This document shows positions 5,821-7,685 of a stretch of 7,685 nt of DNA, one piece after another. A model generated the notes under the pieces. It made no database searches, had not been told where the DNA came from, and was given only the letters and a program-made list of their open reading frames with translations. This DNA is from an uncultured Anaerococcus sp. GTDB taxonomy: Bacteria > Bacillota > Clostridia > Tissierellales > Peptoniphilaceae. The stretch is taken from NCBI GenBank assembly GCA_900550345.1, contig URRX01000067.1:1-7685 (forward strand), given 5' to 3'. The stretch's first letter is position 1, and each line of letters opens with the position of its first letter. The position numbers and the translations under genes were made by a program.

Positions 5821-7329
5821 TCAGTCTTTTGGTTTGTCTTCTTCTGGAATGTTTTTATTATCATATGGAGATTTGTAAATTGATTCTTTAGCAAATTGTT
5901 TTACTGCTTTTCCTGTTTTAAGCTCTGAAATCAAAGTTCCAGGACCTCCAACGCATCCTCCAACACATGCCATTCCTTCTAATAAAAGTCCGTCTTTTCT
6001 TCCAAGTTTTGCCATTTGTGCTAATTTTACACAATCAGCAAGTCCTTCTGCTTTTTCGACTTTTACATCTAAATCTGGATTTATTTCTGCAATTCTTCTT
6101 TTTACAGCTTCAGCAACTCCACCGCTAACTGCATAATTTCTTCCTGTTTCTGATGCATCTTGCCAGTCTTCATCTACTTTTATTTCTGCAGGATCTATGT
6201 CTTTTGCTAAGAACATTCCCATTAATTCTTCATAAGTTATTACATAATCAATTGTTTCTGCAACTTCTGGTCTTCTTGCTTCAAGTTTTTTAGAAATACA
6301 TGGACCTATAAAAGCTACTTCCGCTTGATCATCTATTTTTTTGATATGTTTTCCTGAATAAATCATAGGTGTTGATGATTCAGAAATTTTATCATTTATT
6401 TCTGGGAATTTTTTCTTTACCATTAATTTCCATGAATAGCAACATGATGTTCCCATAAATGGAATTTTTTCTGGAACACTTTCTACATATTCGTGTGCCT
6501 CATTTAAAGTAGTTAAATCTGCACCTAGTCCTACTTCTATTACATCTTTAAAACCTAATTGTTTTATTGCTTCTTTTATTTGAACTGGAGATGCCATTTG
6601 TCCAAATTGTCTTACAAATGAAGGAGCAACTATAGCATATACATGTTCATGATTATTTAGTGCTTTTGCTAATTGGTAAATTTCTGTTTTATCAGAAATC
6701 GCTCCAAAAGGACAAGCTGTTATACATCTTCCGCAAGCAACACATTTGTCATCATCTATCTCTGCTCTACCTAATTTATCGCTTTTTATTGCTTTTACAC
6801 CACAAGCTTCTGCACATGGTCTTTTTGTATGAGCAATTGCATTGTATGGACAAGCTTGAACGCATTTTCCACATTTAATACATTTTTCTTGGTCAATTAT
6901 TGATCCATCTGATGTATAGGTAATTGCATTTTTTGGGCATACATTTACACATGGATGAGCAATACAAGCTCTACAAGTATTTGTAACTTCAACTCTATTT
7001 TCAGGACATGCTTCACAAGCAATTTTTATAACTGAAACAAGTGGTGGCTCATATTTTTTAATATCAAAATCTTCATCATCCAAGCCTTCTGTTATAGCTC
7101 CAGTTTTATCTGCAGTTCTTGCATGAAGACCTACTCCCATTCTAAGTCTTTCACCCATTACAGCTCTTTCTCTAAAAATATTTTCTCTGTAAGATGCTTC
7201 TTCTCCTGGAAGTATGTCAAAAACTTCTGTTGCTATGTCATATATTGGCCTATTTTCAAAAGCAATTTTTGCTATATGTTCGAAGGCCATTCTTCTAATA
7301 TTTAATATGTTTATGTATGTTTCTTTCAT
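5821..7329 (-). CDS. [FeFe] hydrogenase catalytic protein, likely group B (B1/B3 type)
   Basis: A 502-residue iron-only hydrogenase that should interconvert protons and H2 with ferredoxin-level electrons. The H-cluster ligands are all present: C297 in TSCCYSW (C296 is the expected proton-relay cysteine), C344 in GPCISKKLE, and C455 and C459 in EGMACVGGCVGG. Proton-path residues known from Clostridium pasteurianum CpI have counterparts at E277, E280 and S316. The N-terminal half is rich in Fe-S sites: C105/C108, then C119, C122, C127, C131, then two ferredoxin motifs CxxCxxCxxxCP at 150-160 and 196-206, plus C172/C176. This is enough for at least three [4Fe-4S] clusters. GPC in place of MPC and the Cys-free leader of about 100 residues point to group B rather than the classic group A enzymes. 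TSCCY in place of TSCCP is a variant. It follows the small [2Fe-2S] gene by 22 bases. The start has AGGA 11 bases upstream. No PAS or NuoF-like domain is present. Maturases HydE/F/G are not in the window. Confidence 0.92.
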   Translation of the reverse strand: MKETYINILNIRRMAFEHIAKIAFENRPIYDIATEVFDILPGEEASYRENIFRERAVMGERLRMGVGLHARTADKTGAITEGLDDEDFDIKKYEPPLVSVIKIACEACPENRVEVTNTCRACIAHPCVNVCPKNAITYTSDGSIIDQEKCIKCGKCVQACPYNAIAHTKRPCAEACGVKAIKSDKLGRAEIDDDKCVACGRCITACPFGAISDKTEIYQLAKALNNHEHVYAIVAPSFVRQFGQMASPVQIKEAIKQLGFKDVIEVGLGADLTTLNEAHEYVESVPEKIPFMGTSCCYSWKLMVKKKFPEINDKISESSTPMIYSGKHIKKIDDQAEVAFIGPCISKKLEARRPEVAETIDYVITYEELMGMFLAKDIDPAEIKVDEDWQDASETGRNYAVSGGVAEAVKRRIAEINPDLDVKVEKAEGLADCVKLAQMAKLGRKDGLLLEGMACVGGCVGGPGTLISELKTGKAVKQFAKESIYKSPYDNKNIPEEDKPKD

Positions 7330-7351
7330 TATTTATTCTTTCCTTTAAATA

Positions 7352-7642
7352 TTATTTAAAATTATTTTCAAATGCCTTATCTAATATGTACTCCATGATA
7401 ACTTGTGTTTTAGCATTTGTAAATACTTTTCCATCAACAATTACAACTGGTGCATTTTTTTTATTTTTTTTACACTCGTCATTACAAGTTACCATTTCTA
7501 TTTCTAATTCTGTTTCTTGGATCTCTAAGTCTCCTTTGTATAGTCTATCATTAAATTCTTCTACAAAGTCAGATAATCTGTTATAGATTATATCAGATCC
7601 TAGCATAGTACATCTTGCTCCTGCACAAACTTCTATCTTCAT
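7352..7642 (-). CDS. Small thioredoxin-like [2Fe-2S] ferredoxin (NuoE C-terminal-like)
   Basis: A 96-residue protein with the four-cysteine pattern of the thioredoxin-like [2Fe-2S] family: C6-x4-C11 near the N-terminus and C53-x3-C57, followed by NAPVVIVDGKVF, a typical strand-turn-strand in this fold. It lacks the helical N-terminal half of full NuoE/HydC subunits (about 160 residues), so it is the cluster domain alone. It lies 22 bases before the hydrogenase on the same strand, so it probably passes electrons to or from that enzyme's Fe-S chain. The lysine-rich stretch KKNKKN just after C57 may help docking. The start is set by AAGGAG (7653-7648), 5 bases before the ATG. More genes of this operon may lie beyond the right edge. 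Donor and acceptor remain inference. Confidence 0.85.
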   Translation of the reverse strand: MKIEVCAGARCTMLGSDIIYNRLSDFVEEFNDRLYKGDLEIQETELEIEMVTCNDECKKNKKNAPVVIVDGKVFTNAKTQVIMEYILDKAFENNFK

Positions 7643-7671
7643 ATTTACTCCTTAAATTTTTTTATAATTAC

Positions 7672-7685
7672 TCATTATGATTATA
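7672..7685. promoter_or_regulatory. Likely -10 and possible PerR/Fur-family box for the hydrogenase operon
   Basis: On the - strand the last six bases of the window read TATAAT (7685-7680), well placed as a -10 for the small ferredoxin gene (start about 31 bases downstream of the expected transcription start). On the + strand, TCATTATGATTATA agrees with the PerR consensus at 11 of 13 visible positions, and somewhat less with the Fur box. The site is cut by the window edge and the -35 cannot be seen. Confidence 0.3.

Noticed and set aside
6660..6878. Opposite-strand open frames within the hydrogenase and dehydrogenase genes
   Set aside because: They lack ribosome sites and recognisable protein features and lie antisense to strongly supported coding regions.

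Overview
The window comes from a very AT-rich, strict or near-strict anaerobe with strong Shine-Dalgarno sites (AGGAGG, AAGGAG, GGAGG) and simple A/T-flanked hairpin terminators. This fits a low-GC Firmicute. The gene content (butyryl/acyl-CoA dehydrogenase fusion, flavodiiron proteins, [FeFe] hydrogenase) resembles butyrate-forming Tissierellia/Peptoniphilaceae-type cocci such as Anaerococcus or Peptoniphilus, but the genus is my guess. Fusobacteria are a less likely alternative.

Layout from left to right: (1) a + strand lipoprotein gene (29-736) that meets, across a bidirectional terminator (786-817), the end of a - strand operon. (2) That operon (4012 to 830) encodes a 643-residue fusion of acyl-CoA dehydrogenase, the FAD-binding domain of ETF-alpha and a rubredoxin fold. 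Twelve bases later it continues with a class A flavodiiron protein (FDP1). A TTGACA/TAGAAT promoter lies at 4060-4088. (3) A 367-base AT-rich divergent intergenic region carries that promoter and, on the other strand, the promoter of a second flavodiiron gene (FDP2, 4380-5594). The -10 of FDP2 sits inside a near-perfect match to the PerR operator. (4) After FDP2 comes a 177-base element with imperfect terminal inverted repeats and a long internal hairpin, ending in a terminator. A back-to-back terminator for the opposite strand follows. (5) A - strand pair (7642 to 5821) encodes a small thioredoxin-like [2Fe-2S] protein and an [FeFe] hydrogenase that looks like group B.

The common theme is disposal of low-potential electrons in an anaerobe: to H2 through the hydrogenase, to acyl-CoA through the dehydrogenase, and to O2 (or NO) through the two flavodiiron proteins. 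The most unusual point is that the rubredoxin domain at the end of the dehydrogenase fusion keeps the whole rubredoxin framework without gaps, yet all four iron-binding cysteines are replaced (Asp, Ser, Ser, Ser). A rubredoxin is the normal electron donor to a flavodiiron protein, and this gene is co-transcribed with one. So the fusion looks like an acyl-CoA to O2 electron route whose last carrier has lost its metal, or has become a docking module.
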